This document shows positions 44,802-53,546 of a stretch of DNA of 64,000 nucleotides, in pieces. Origin of the DNA: Acidithiobacillus ferrivorans (GTDB lineage: Bacteria; Pseudomonadota; Gammaproteobacteria; Acidithiobacillales; Acidithiobacillaceae); assembly GCA_018853935.1 (NCBI GenBank), contig JAAOMR010000134.1, positions 1 to 64,000 on the forward strand, given 5' to 3'. Under the pieces are notes generated by a model. That model worked only from the letters and a program-made list of their open reading frames with translations, ran no database searches and was not told where the DNA came from. Both the position numbers and the translations under genes were made by a program. The first letter of the stretch is position 1; each line of letters begins with the position of its first letter.

Positions 44802-45532
44802 TTCAGCCTTCCGTGAAGGCTAATGCTTTTCTTCGGCAACATCTCGCTCTTGTGCAGCGTATTGCGATGCGAATTCAAGAAGGTTTACCCCATAGAAATG
44901 CCCTCGACGACATGATTCAGGCCGGTATGATCGTGTTGTGGCAGGTAAACATGCAGGGTGACATTCTGGAAGAGGGGGAGGATTTTGCTCGGCGTGTCAG
45001 CGCCCGCATACGTGGTGCCATGTTGGATTTGTTGCGTGAGGAGGATTGGGCGCCCCGGCGCTTACGACAAAAGCAGCGCGTATTGGAGAAAGCGGCCGCA
45101 GAATTCGTCCGTAAATCCCAGAGGGCCCCGACGGACGCTGAATTGGCTTTGACCCTGCACTGGAGTCTGGAGGATTATCACCGGCATCTGGTCGAACTGG
45201 GGCGTGCATGTCCATTCTACTTGGAAGATAGTTTGAATCGCGAGACATCCGGGTTAGGGGATGGCTCCGTCTCAGACCAGCTCCCTTTTCAGGGCGACTC
45301 TCTGCTCGATATCAGCAGTAGCGCTGAATGGCATCAACATCTGGAACAGGCCTTGAAGGCGTTACCTGAGAAAGAAAGAACCGCATTGGCTTTGTATTAT
45401 TATGAAGAGCTTACTTTAGAGGAGGTTGCCCTAGTGATGGGTTTTAAAAGCAAAGCTTACGTGCTCAAACTAGTCAATACCGCAACCGTCAAGCTGCGCG
45501 GTGTGCTGCAAGCCCGCGATATCCTCACTTAG
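44798..45532 (+). CDS. fliA: FliA, flagellar sigma-28
   Basis: About 244 residues. Region 2 has LVQRIAMRIQEGLP and DDMIQAGMIVLWQV, region 3 RRLRQKQRVLEKAAAEF, region 4 LPEKERTALALYYYEELTLE. TTG start overlapping the fliQ stop (TTGA) is chosen because a long upstream frame merely runs through fliQ. It directs late gene transcription and is held by FlgM, encoded convergently just after. The two stop regions overlap by 8 bases. Confidence 0.92.
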   Translation: MIQPSVKANAFLRQHLALVQRIAMRIQEGLPHRNALDDMIQAGMIVLWQVNMQGDILEEGEDFARRVSARIRGAMLDLLREEDWAPRRLRQKQRVLEKAAAEFVRKSQRAPTDAELALTLHWSLEDYHRHLVELGRACPFYLEDSLNRETSGLGDGSVSDQLPFQGDSLLDISSSAEWHQHLEQALKALPEKERTALALYYYEELTLEEVALVMGFKSKAYVLKLVNTATVKLRGVLQARDILT

Positions 45533-45806
45533 CTGCATGGGTAAGCCATGCCCGGCTCTCCTGGAGAAGACTTTTACTAATGGCGCTACTGGATACCTGG
45601 TACTGTCCACTTTGCACGGCGCTGGTGAGCGCTGCCAATCGCGCCTGATGGGCGGGATCCTCCAGCGTTAACGGCGCCACTTGTGCGTTGGCCGTCCCCT
45701 GTGCAGATAGAGGCTTGCCAGCTCCAGAACGGCTCTGCGATGACGTTTCCTGAGCGTGTGCGGTGTCCGCCAGCGCACCAGTATATTTAGAAATGTTCTC
45801 TATCAA
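45525..45806 (-). CDS. flgM: FlgM, anti-sigma-28 factor
   Basis: About 93 residues. The C-terminal FliA-binding region reads LAALTSAVQSGQYQVSSSAI followed by KSLLQESRAWL. The start is TTG at 45806, with AAGGAG seven bases upstream; the reading frame upstream of it overlaps flgN and is not needed. The N-terminal half is low-complexity, as in other FlgM proteins, and is exported. Overlaps flgN by 20 bases. Confidence 0.85.
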   Translation of the reverse strand: MIENISKYTGALADTAHAQETSSQSRSGAGKPLSAQGTANAQVAPLTLEDPAHQARLAALTSAVQSGQYQVSSSAISKSLLQESRAWLTHAAK

Positions 45807-46119
45807 GGTACGGCTCCTTCTTGCTGCCATCCAGCTGATGCAACAATTCATTATGTGCTTTTTTCCAAAAGCGTAGTGCTGTTTCTACCATCATGCCATT
45901 TTCAACCGATGTTTGTAGAATCTCTTCCACTAACCCCCGGGGTAATTCCGGACCCTGCTGTTGTGCGAGGATGTGGAGAGCTTCCATTTTCCGCTGCGCC
46001 ACCTGTTCCAACATCTGGTAATCGCCCGTACTAATTGCGTTTCGCTCTGCAGCGAGCAGTTGGTTCATCGTCTTCAATGCTTGCAAGCCGGTCTGCGAAA
46101 TTTCTTTAGTCGCCCTCAT
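45787..46119 (-). CDS. flgN: FlgN, chaperone for FlgK and FlgL
   Basis: A 110-residue helical protein. NQLLAAERNAISTGDYQMLE matches the FlgN N-terminal helix pattern, and a second long helix follows. Placement between flgA and flgM is the standard flgAMN arrangement with the order changed. Family assignment is by pattern and position, since FlgN is poorly conserved. Confidence 0.8.
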   Translation of the reverse strand: MRATKEISQTGLQALKTMNQLLAAERNAISTGDYQMLEQVAQRKMEALHILAQQQGPELPRGLVEEILQTSVENGMMVETALRFWKKAHNELLHQLDGSKKEPYLDREHF

Positions 46120-46124
46120 CGCTA

Positions 46125-46844
46125 CTAGCCCTCGCCGGGGCTAACCAGCACCGTCCCGTTAGCCGACACTACCCCCGTAATAACCGTCTGACTACTATTG
46201 TTGCGGACCAAAATCTTGCCTCCAACTTTTGCATCATCCAAAGCAATGCCCGGCATTTTCACCGTCACTGACCCTGATTGAGCTTTCATTACCACGCGTT
46301 GACCCTGACGTATCACTGTGGGTGCAGATAGATAGACAGGATTAATCACACTTCCCCCCAATACCCCCGCATCCACCACCCGGCCAATTACCTCAGAAAT
46401 GGATGTGGCTACCGCCGCGTCCTCCGGCCCCACATCATGCAGAGACATTTTCACCATTCCTTTTTCTATTACGACACCTGGCGGCAAAAAGTGCTCTGCA
46501 ACCGCCACGGGCTCCTTAAGATGGATGCTGACAGGTATGTAAACCTGCCAGAAAGGGTTTTTACAGGAGATGGCAATGGTCTCCATCCAGCGTGTGTCTG
46601 TGGTGATGCGGGCACTGGGCTGGGAGCAGTGACGCAGCCATCCCTGGGTAGTGGGTGCGGTAGCCTGCGCGACCCCAAGAGCGGGGAGCCGTGCAGTTCG
46701 TTGCGCCAGTTGCCGCAGTTGTTGCGCCGATTCCCAGAGGGGAAGGACACCTGCCATGGATAATAGAGGTATGCATAGGATTAACGGGGAACAAATATTG
46801 CATATCCAGCGGCTATGAACCACGATAAAATTAGTCCGTTTCAC
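46125..46844 (-). CDS. flgA: FlgA, P-ring chaperone
   Basis: About 239 residues with a signal peptide (ICSPLILCIPLLSMAG), a variable middle and the SAF-type C-terminal domain: PPGVVIEKGMVKMSL, VIGRVVDAGVLGGSVINP, VIRQGQRVVMKAQSGSV and GKILVRNNSS. The first ATG overlaps the start of fliH on the other strand by 30 bases; a GTG 21 bases in is an alternative. A sigma-54 promoter on this strand lies inside fliH. Confidence 0.92.
   Translation of the reverse strand: MKRTNFIVVHSRWICNICSPLILCIPLLSMAGVLPLWESAQQLRQLAQRTARLPALGVAQATAPTTQGWLRHCSQPSARITTDTRWMETIAISCKNPFWQVYIPVSIHLKEPVAVAEHFLPPGVVIEKGMVKMSLHDVGPEDAAVATSISEVIGRVVDAGVLGGSVINPVYLSAPTVIRQGQRVVMKAQSGSVTVKMPGIALDDAKVGGKILVRNNSSQTVITGVVSANGTVLVSPGEG
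46787..46803 (+). promoter_or_regulatory. Possible sigma-54 promoter before fliH
   Basis: GGGAAC, five bases, TTGCAT, with correct GG-N10-GC spacing. It lies inside the 5' end of flgA. The -12 element is only about 14 bases before the fliH ATG, so the transcript would be nearly leaderless; no good ribosome site is seen there. It is a good match at an odd distance. Confidence 0.4.
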
Positions 46845-47528
46845 TTTGACGCCCTCCAGGATGGAGGGGCTCGCTTAAATGCGGCCCCCGTGGAAGATGA
46901 AGCAATAATCGCGCCCACTGTCGACGAGCTGCGCGAGCAGGCGCGCGCCGAAGCGATGGAGCAAGGGCATGCAGAAGGTTGGGCTGCTGGTCATGCCGAA
47001 GGCCTCGCATTGGGCCATAACTCAGGATTTGCTGCCGGGCAGGTGGAAGGCACGGCGCAAGGGTTGGATGAGGGGCGCGCGGAGGGGGCTGCTGAGTTGG
47101 TGGTTATTCGTGCGGTGGCGCAACAGTTGGATGGCTGGGATGTTGCTGCTGCCGAAATGCTGGAACAGACCGCCCTGGCGATAGGGCTGGAATTGGCACG
47201 ATATATTATTCGAGCCGAGACACTGACTGCAGACCCGAACCGACTGGCCAAGCAAGTGCGTGCGTTAATACAGGGCTTAGGTCTCGCCAAGGCACCCCTG
47301 CAACTCGTCATGCACCCAGCGGATGCCCAATTGTTGCAGTCGACTGGTGGATGGCGGGGGCCTGTGGAAGAAGATGCAAGCATGGCACGGGGAGGGGTCC
47401 GGTTGCGTATGTCGGGAAAAGAGGATGCGACCCCGTTACCGGATTTGTTACAATATACAGAATGGGATGGACGCGTAGAAACGCTCTGGAGCGAAGCCGT
47501 AGCAAAGTTGCTTGGCGAGTCAGAGTAA
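46815..47528 (+). CDS. fliH: FliH, regulator of the export ATPase
   Basis: A 237-residue protein. Residues of about 45-90 form the GxxxG-type repeat typical of FliH (GWAAGHAEGLALGHNSG and on). The C-terminal domain has AIGLELARYIIRAE and VRLRMSG-type blocks that bind FliI. Divergently placed against flgA. The stop overlaps the fliI ATG by one base. Confidence 0.92.
   Translation: MNHDKISPFHFDALQDGGARLNAAPVEDEAIIAPTVDELREQARAEAMEQGHAEGWAAGHAEGLALGHNSGFAAGQVEGTAQGLDEGRAEGAAELVVIRAVAQQLDGWDVAAAEMLEQTALAIGLELARYIIRAETLTADPNRLAKQVRALIQGLGLAKAPLQLVMHPADAQLLQSTGGWRGPVEEDASMARGGVRLRMSGKEDATPLPDLLQYTEWDGRVETLWSEAVAKLLGESE
46900..46917 (-). promoter_or_regulatory. Sigma-54 promoter of flgA-flgN-flgM
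   Basis: Read on the minus strand: GGGCGC, five bases, TTGCTT, with GG-N10-GC spacing. It lies inside fliH, about 55 bases upstream of the flgA start, giving a leader of normal length. The -12 box is perfect and the -24 box matches at four of six bases. Confidence 0.5.
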
Positions 47529-48853
47529 TGATGGACGCAGTTGAATCGGCGCGGGACACGCTGGAACGACTACGATTCTTGTTCACCACCTTGTCCCCCA
47601 TCGTGTCCTCTGGCCATGTCACACGGGTGACCGGCACCGTGGTGGAGGCCGACGGGTTTTCGGCCGTGGTTGGTCAGTATTGCCGTATTGAAACACCCGA
47701 TGGATGGCGTCTGGGCGAAGTCGTGGGTTTTACGGGAAGTGCTTTTACGATTATGCCATTGGGAGGCATCCAGGGGATGTATCCAGGTGCGTTGGTGACG
47801 CCCGCATCCCGACGTACTCGGGTATCCGTAGGAAGGGCGTTGCTTGGGCGCGTGGTTGATGCCACAGGTAGACCTCTCGATGGACGGCCACTGTTCTCTG
47901 CGGAACGGGGGGCATTGCGCGCACCGGCACCCAATCCCATGCGGCGGCAGCGGATTACGCAGCCCCTGGACGTCGGAGTGCGCAGCATTAACGCGTTACT
48001 CACCGTCGGCATCGGGCAACGCATCGGTTTATTCGCCGGCAGTGGAGTGGGCAAAAGTGTCTTGCTGGGTATGATGGCACGTCACAGTCAAGCCGATGTG
48101 GTGGTGATCGGACTCATTGGTGAACGCGGACGCGAAGTGCGCGAGTTTGTGGAGGACATTCTGGGGGATGGATTGCGCCATGCTGTCGTTGTCGTCGCCA
48201 CTGCCGATATGCCTCCAATTTTACGTATGCGGGGCGCGGAATATGCCACCGCGATTGCGGAGTATTTTCGGGCGTTGGGAAATAATGTTCTGCTGATAAT
48301 GGATTCCTTGACGCGCTATGCCATGGCTGCCCGTGAGGTAGGATTGGCCGCCGGGGAGTTGCCTGCAACGAAGGGTTATCCACCTTCCGTGTTTTCCGCC
48401 CTGTCTGCCCTGACGGAGCGGGCAGGAACGGCGGAAGTCGGGGCCATTACTGCGTTTTATTCAGTGCTGACCGAAGGAGATGATTTGCAGGACCCCGTGG
48501 CTGATGCCGCACGGGCGATTCTGGATGGGCACGTCGTGCTCTCCCGTGATTTAGCATCCATTGGACAATTTCCAGCGGTTGAACCCGCGTTGTCCGCAAG
48601 CCGGGTTATGCCGCATGTGGTGAATGGGCAACAGATGGAAAATGCCCGCCACTTTCAGGCCCTGTGGGGCCGCTATCGGGAACGCTCAGATTTGATTGCC
48701 ATTGGTGCTTATGTGACGGGTTCGGATGCGCTTCTTGATGCGGCTGTACGCCAATACCCAAGCATGCTGGAATTTTTACGCCAATCCCCGGCTCAGCGTG
48801 TCAGTTTTTCGGATAGTCAACAGGCTTTGTCGACTCTGGTGGAGGCTTCTTGA
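47528..48853 (+). CDS. fliI: FliI, flagellar export ATPase
   Basis: About 441 residues. Walker A is AGSGVGKS. VVVIGLIGERGREVREFVED, LLIMDSLTRYAMAAREVGLA and ELPATKGYPPSVFSAL are the FliI/SctN signatures. The start is ATG immediately after the fliH stop; the upstream extension in the same frame is a shadow of fliH. It powers chaperone release and export. Confidence 0.96.
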   Translation: MMDAVESARDTLERLRFLFTTLSPIVSSGHVTRVTGTVVEADGFSAVVGQYCRIETPDGWRLGEVVGFTGSAFTIMPLGGIQGMYPGALVTPASRRTRVSVGRALLGRVVDATGRPLDGRPLFSAERGALRAPAPNPMRRQRITQPLDVGVRSINALLTVGIGQRIGLFAGSGVGKSVLLGMMARHSQADVVVIGLIGERGREVREFVEDILGDGLRHAVVVVATADMPPILRMRGAEYATAIAEYFRALGNNVLLIMDSLTRYAMAAREVGLAAGELPATKGYPPSVFSALSALTERAGTAEVGAITAFYSVLTEGDDLQDPVADAARAILDGHVVLSRDLASIGQFPAVEPALSASRVMPHVVNGQQMENARHFQALWGRYRERSDLIAIGAYVTGSDALLDAAVRQYPSMLEFLRQSPAQRVSFSDSQQALSTLVEAS

Positions 48854-49302
48854 AACCACGCACGTTGGATTTAGTGCGCAACTTGCGAGAGACGGAACAG
48901 CTGCAGGCGGCACGTCGCTTAGCCGATGCCGAACAGCAGCGACAGAAGGCTGAAGCACAGCAAGTTTTTTTTTCACGACACGCCGACGCCATGGCCGCAC
49001 GCACCCAACGCTGGCTAGGCCAGGATATTGGATGTCCCGCTTTCCTGCTACAAGGGGTACAAGAATTTTCCCATGCTATGGCTTTGGCGGAACACATCCA
49101 GCAGTCGCGTTCCGAAGTGGTAACGGCACTGGTAGAAACGCGACGAACACAATGGCATGCCAGTTATCTGCGCAGTCAGCAGGTTGATGCACTCTTAAAA
49201 TGGCAGGGGCAGGCGCGGCAAAAAGCATCCGATGCTCAGGAAAAACGCGAACAGGATGCTCTTACCGGACGCCAGCCCCTTGGAGGGAGCAAGGCCCGAT
49301 GA
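48850..49302 (+). CDS. fliJ: FliJ, export chaperone
   Basis: A 150-residue, two-helix coiled-coil protein rich in Gln, Arg and Ala (ARRLADAEQQRQKAEAQQVF). TTG start overlaps the fliI stop (TTGA), with GGAGGC upstream. FliJ is poorly conserved; length, coiled coil and position after fliI identify it. It contacts FlhA and the FliI ring. Confidence 0.85.
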   Translation: MKPRTLDLVRNLRETEQLQAARRLADAEQQRQKAEAQQVFFSRHADAMAARTQRWLGQDIGCPAFLLQGVQEFSHAMALAEHIQQSRSEVVTALVETRRTQWHASYLRSQQVDALLKWQGQARQKASDAQEKREQDALTGRQPLGGSKAR

Positions 49303-49562
49303 CCTCCACCGAAGTGGTGACCTTGCTCAGGTCTGCAATAGGGCATGCAATTTTAGGATTTCTGCCTATTGGTATTGCTGCTCTGGTCGTGGGTTTGGGG
49401 GTGACCTTGTTACAGGCATGGTTGCACTGGAATGACGTCTCACTCAGCTTTGTGCCTAAAGTCATTGTGGTGGGACTACTGGTACTGTTGGCCTGGTGGG
49501 GCTTTGTGAGCGGATTTACGCATTGGTGGCAGAGCTTGGCGCGCATGGTTTATATCCGGTGA
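49299..49562 (+). CDS. fliQ: FliQ-like export gate protein, second copy
   Basis: An 87-residue protein with two membrane helices and the FliQ hallmark VSLSFVPKVIVVGLLVLLAW. N-terminus STEVVTLLRSAIGHAI fits the family. It overlaps fliJ by 4 bases and fliR by one base, so it takes the normal fliQ position before fliR. It differs strongly from the first FliQ after fliP (for example LLQAWLHWNDV against VVQVASQLSDL). Both look intact. The paralogue is unlikely to belong to another secretion system, as no other system is here. Confidence 0.88.
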   Translation: MTSTEVVTLLRSAIGHAILGFLPIGIAALVVGLGVTLLQAWLHWNDVSLSFVPKVIVVGLLVLLAWWGFVSGFTHWWQSLARMVYIR

Positions 49563-50320
49563 TGCAACCAATTACCTTTAGTGCGCAACAAGCAGAAGAC
49601 TGGGTGGGTAGTCTGGTTTGGCCTATGGTTCGGGTGCTGGGTTTTGTGGCTAGCGCACCGGTGTTCTCCTCGACCTGGATCCCCAATTATATTCAGGTAG
49701 GTATAGGAATGACGATGACGTGGTGTTTATTGCCGACGTTGCCGACGATTCCGTTATGGCCTGGACTGGGCGCAGCCATTGTGATTGTTTTCGTCCAACT
49801 GTTGATTGGCCTGAGTATCGGTCTGGTTTTCCAGGGGGTACTCTCCACGGTGCAACTTGCCGGGGATTGGCTGGCGCTGACTATGGGATTAGGGTTTTCA
49901 ACGACTATTTCGCCGCAGTATGGCACGCCGGTATCTACCGTCTCCGAAATCATGGGGTTCGCAGTGGTGATCCTCCTTATTTTTGATGGGGGTGTTACTG
50001 CCATGCTGAACGTGCTGGCGGAGAGTTTTCGGGTCTTCCCCGTAGGGACGACATTCCCCGACTGGAACTGGCTGGCTTTTGCTAATTTTGGACAGGCAAT
50101 TTTTACTGGTGGCGTGCTTCTGGCACTACCTGTAGTTCTGATGTTACTGGTGGTAAATCTGGGTATGGCCGTAGTGGCGCGTGTCGCCCCACAAGTAAAT
50201 TTATTTGCTGTAGGATTTCCCGTAATGATTATGGTTGGTTTGGTAGGATTATATTGGCTTCTCCCTTGGGTGCCACGAGCAACCTCGCACATCTTCGCAT
50301 TGGCTCTGGAGCTTTTTTGA
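49562..50320 (+). CDS. fliR: FliR, export gate protein
   Basis: About 252 residues with several membrane helices and blocks typical of FliR: VRVLGFVASAPVFSS, QLAGDWLALTMGLGFSTTI, PVVLMLLVVNLGMAVVARVA and NLFAVGFPVMIMVGL. The ATG overlaps the end of fliQ 2. FliR caps the FliP-Q-R helix; here it could contact either FliQ. Confidence 0.96.
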   Translation: MQPITFSAQQAEDWVGSLVWPMVRVLGFVASAPVFSSTWIPNYIQVGIGMTMTWCLLPTLPTIPLWPGLGAAIVIVFVQLLIGLSIGLVFQGVLSTVQLAGDWLALTMGLGFSTTISPQYGTPVSTVSEIMGFAVVILLIFDGGVTAMLNVLAESFRVFPVGTTFPDWNWLAFANFGQAIFTGGVLLALPVVLMLLVVNLGMAVVARVAPQVNLFAVGFPVMIMVGLVGLYWLLPWVPRATSHIFALALELF

Positions 50321-50323
50321 CTG

Positions 50324-51466
50324 ATGGCTGACGAAGAAGATAAAACTGAACAGCCCTCACAAAAGCGTCTGGATGACGCGCGTCAAAAAGGGGACGTAGT
50401 GCGTTCTGCAGATTTTACCGCTGCAGCCATTGTGGCGGGCACTTCGGGAGTTATCGTGAAGCTCGCCAGTTTCTTGGGCGGAGAAGTCTATAATGCATTG
50501 CTGATTTCCTTGTCCCCCGCTATTACGGCCCAGAATTTGCTTGACATGCACGATTTTCAACGACAATTGCTCAGCGATATGCAAGTGGCTGTTTGGGCAT
50601 TGGTGCTGGTGAGCATCGTGGCATTGGTCTTGGCTATTGCCTCGACCATGGCGATCGGCGGCTGGGTGTTTACACTTACCAAGCTGTGGGATTGGCAACG
50701 TTTGTCCTGGGCACAGGGACTTAAAAAACCCTTCACACGCCAAGGTGTGATGGTATTGCTGGAGGATGCCCTGAAAACGATGGTTTTAGGTGGCGCAATG
50801 GCGCTGTTATTATGGGGTCAGAAGCTTGAATGGTTAGATTTGCTCCTTCTGGGTCCTCAGGCCGCAATTACGCAAGGAATGGGGTTGCTTGCGGACGATT
50901 TCTGGGTATTTGGCCTATTGTTGTTTATTCCGGGCGTATTTGACGTGGTTATGCAGCAGAAAATGCATCAAACCAAGATGATGATGACCCATCAGGAAGT
51001 GAAAGACGAACATAAAGATATGCAGGGTAATCCACTAGTAAAAGGCCGTATTCGGGCGCTGCGCCGCCGCATGGCCAAGATGCGTATGATGCGTAACGTA
51101 CCAACGGCTTCTGTAGTGGTGACCAATCCCGAGGCTTATGCCGTGGCTCTGCGTTATCAACAAACTTCAGATGACGTGCCCCAGGTGGTTGCCAAAGGGA
51201 CAGGGCTAATGGCAGCGCGTATTCGCCAGATGGCGCATGAACACAGCATACCTATTCTACCAGCCCCTCCCTTGGCACGAGCATTGTACTGGCAAACAGA
51301 AGTGGGAGATGCCATACCAGAACGGTTATATGAAGCCGTTGCTATTGTTTTAGGCTATATCGAACAGTTACAACGCGCCCGGATGGGATCAGCACCTCCA
51401 CCGCCACAATGGGTGAGTCCAGATTCTTTTGATGAGATCGATACGGGAGCCACACGTGTCCGTTAA
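50324..51466 (+). CDS. flhB: FlhB, export gate and substrate switch, altered NPTH
   Basis: A 380-residue protein with EDKTEQPSQKRLDDARQKGD at the N-terminus, four membrane helices and a cytoplasmic domain with NPLVKGRIRALRRRMAKMRM. The autocleavage site reads VVVTNPEAYAVALRY: Asn268-Pro269 are kept but the usual Thr-His is Glu-Ala. Cleavage occurs between Asn and Pro in known FlhB; the changed residues could slow or alter it. An FhlB homologue of its C-terminal part is encoded at 63495-63791. Confidence 0.97.
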   Translation: MADEEDKTEQPSQKRLDDARQKGDVVRSADFTAAAIVAGTSGVIVKLASFLGGEVYNALLISLSPAITAQNLLDMHDFQRQLLSDMQVAVWALVLVSIVALVLAIASTMAIGGWVFTLTKLWDWQRLSWAQGLKKPFTRQGVMVLLEDALKTMVLGGAMALLLWGQKLEWLDLLLLGPQAAITQGMGLLADDFWVFGLLLFIPGVFDVVMQQKMHQTKMMMTHQEVKDEHKDMQGNPLVKGRIRALRRRMAKMRMMRNVPTASVVVTNPEAYAVALRYQQTSDDVPQVVAKGTGLMAARIRQMAHEHSIPILPAPPLARALYWQTEVGDAIPERLYEAVAIVLGYIEQLQRARMGSAPPPPQWVSPDSFDEIDTGATRVR

Positions 51467-53546
51467 TGCTCCCATGGGAAAAACGATAACAAAGCAACCT
51501 AATCGCTGGACGGCGCTACTAGGTCCACTAATTCTAATCCTGATTCTGGCCATGATTGTGGTGCCAATGCCACCCATCATGTTGGATATTCTGTTCACCT
51601 TTAATATCACCTTTGCATTATTGGTATTGTTTGCCACGTTACATGTCCAGCATCCACTGGATTTTTCCGCTTTCCCCACCATTTTGCTTCTGACCACCTT
51701 ATTGCGTCTGGCGTTGAATGTGGCTGCCGCACGGGTTATTTTGCTCGACGGTTATCACGGCGATGCAGCCGCAGGTATTGTTATCGAGAGTTTCGGGCGT
51801 TTTGTGGTGGGCGGAAACTATGTGGTGGGTTTGGTGGTTTTCGCGATCCTGGTGGTTATTAATTTTGTCGTGGTGACGAAGGGCGCGACCCGAATTGCTG
51901 AGGTGAGTGCGCGTTTCTCCCTGGATGCCATGCCAGGTAAGCAGATGGCAGTCGATGCGGATATGAATGCGGGGATGATTACCCAGGATGAGGCGCGTCA
52001 TCGACGCGGGGTGATTGCCGCCGAAGCGGATTTCTACGGTTCCATGGACGGTGCCTCCAAGTTTGTCCGCGGGGACGCCATCGCCGCCATTATCATCATT
52101 GCCATCAATCTGCTTGGTGGCTTGATTATCGCCGTATTTCAACATGGCATGTCGTTGACCGAAGCGTTTAAAACCTATTCCCTGCTGTCCATCGGGGATG
52201 GTCTGGTTGCGCAAATTCCTTCACTGATTATTTCCATGGCTGCCGGCCTGCTCATAAGTCGTAGTGGTAATGACGGTGAAGTAGGCCCTGAAATCGCCCA
52301 GCAGATATTCACCTTAAACTTGCGCGGATTGCTGATTACTGCGGTCACACTGGCCCTGACGGGTGTTATTCCTGGAATGCCTCATGCCGCTTTCCTATTT
52401 TATGCGGTTTTGACCGGAGCGCTCTGGCGCTATCTGACTCTCCAGAAAAAACATGCATTAGACCCGGCGGGCACCACTGCGCAAGCCAGTGCAACTGAAG
52501 GCGCCGCCGTTACGGAAGTGATTGACAGTAAAATTCTCAAGCCTACGGAGTCGCTTTCGCTAGATGTGGGCTATGCATTAATACCCTTAGTGACGCAAGG
52601 GGGAGATTTGCAGAAACGATTGAATCAACTCCGACGTCGTGTCAGTGAACAATTGGGATTCTTACTCCCCGCCATACACGTTCAGGACGATTTGACCTTG
52701 CGGCCGGGAGGGTATCGAATCCAGGTGCATGGGGTGCAGGCTGGTTTTAGCGAGGTCAGGGTAGGGGAATATATGGCTGTGGCAGGAAAAGCGAATCTGG
52801 CGGCATTGCAAGGGGGGCGCACCATTGACCCTATCTTTGGGAATACCGCTTATTGGATTAGGGATGAACAGCGCGAGGATGCCGAGTTACTGGGTTACAC
52901 TGTCATTGATGCGGCAACGGTCGTGACGACGCACTTGCACGAAGTCATGCAGGAGCAGCGCGAAATGCTCTTCGGACTGCGTCAGACCCAGGAACTGCTG
53001 GACTTGGCAACCAGCCGTAATGCGCGACTTGTCGAATCCGTGGTGCCACGTGTTATTTCTATTCCCGGCCTCACTCGGGTATTACGGGAACTCGTTATTG
53101 AGAAGGTTTCGCTCAAGGATTTTGATGCTATTCTGGAAGCTTTAGCTGAGGATGGGCGCGAGGAAAACAGTACTGAACGTAATGTGGCACTGGTTCGGCA
53201 ACGATTGTCTGCGCAGATATTGAGTAGCCTAACCGATAAAAATCCCATACCGGTTGCGGTATTGTCAGCAGCGGCGGAACGGCTACTTATCGATGCGGTA
53301 CAAGCTGCCCCCAAGGATGGCGCTCCAGGAGTTGAGCCTGGGGTTTTACTGCACCTGGTACAGTCCGCACGCAAGGCGGTGGAGAGCATGCAGGGACAGG
53401 GAGAGAAGCCCATTTTGGTCGTGCGGGATATATTGCGCTTTTATCTCAGTCGCACATTGTATGCATCGGGCATTGATTTGCCCGTAGCGGGGATTGCAGA
53501 AATTCCAGGAATACGTCAAGTCAAAAGCATAGCGGAGATTTCATGA
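51456..53546 (+). CDS. flhA: FlhA, export gate ring
   Basis: About 696 residues. Eight membrane helices fill the first half, with NITFALLVLFATLHVQHPLD, TTLLRLALNVAAARVIL, the FHIPEP-type loop VSARFSLDAMPGKQMAVDAD and AAEADFYGSMDGASKFVRGD. The C-terminal cytoplasmic domain binds chaperones. GTG start, overlapping flhB by 11 bases, with GGGAG upstream, is preferred over the longer frame. Overlaps fliL by 4. Confidence 0.97.
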   Translation: MSVNAPMGKTITKQPNRWTALLGPLILILILAMIVVPMPPIMLDILFTFNITFALLVLFATLHVQHPLDFSAFPTILLLTTLLRLALNVAAARVILLDGYHGDAAAGIVIESFGRFVVGGNYVVGLVVFAILVVINFVVVTKGATRIAEVSARFSLDAMPGKQMAVDADMNAGMITQDEARHRRGVIAAEADFYGSMDGASKFVRGDAIAAIIIIAINLLGGLIIAVFQHGMSLTEAFKTYSLLSIGDGLVAQIPSLIISMAAGLLISRSGNDGEVGPEIAQQIFTLNLRGLLITAVTLALTGVIPGMPHAAFLFYAVLTGALWRYLTLQKKHALDPAGTTAQASATEGAAVTEVIDSKILKPTESLSLDVGYALIPLVTQGGDLQKRLNQLRRRVSEQLGFLLPAIHVQDDLTLRPGGYRIQVHGVQAGFSEVRVGEYMAVAGKANLAALQGGRTIDPIFGNTAYWIRDEQREDAELLGYTVIDAATVVTTHLHEVMQEQREMLFGLRQTQELLDLATSRNARLVESVVPRVISIPGLTRVLRELVIEKVSLKDFDAILEALAEDGREENSTERNVALVRQRLSAQILSSLTDKNPIPVAVLSAAAERLLIDAVQAAPKDGAPGVEPGVLLHLVQSARKAVESMQGQGEKPILVVRDILRFYLSRTLYASGIDLPVAGIAEIPGIRQVKSIAEIS

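Noticed and set aside
49693-50292. Long open frame of 199 codons antisense to fliR
   Set aside because: It lies wholly inside fliR, which has clear membrane helices and conserved blocks; the antisense protein has no family pattern and is explained by codon bias.
51699-52214. Open frame of 171 codons antisense to flhA
   Set aside because: Asn/His-rich shadow of the conserved FlhA coding region without a ribosome site.
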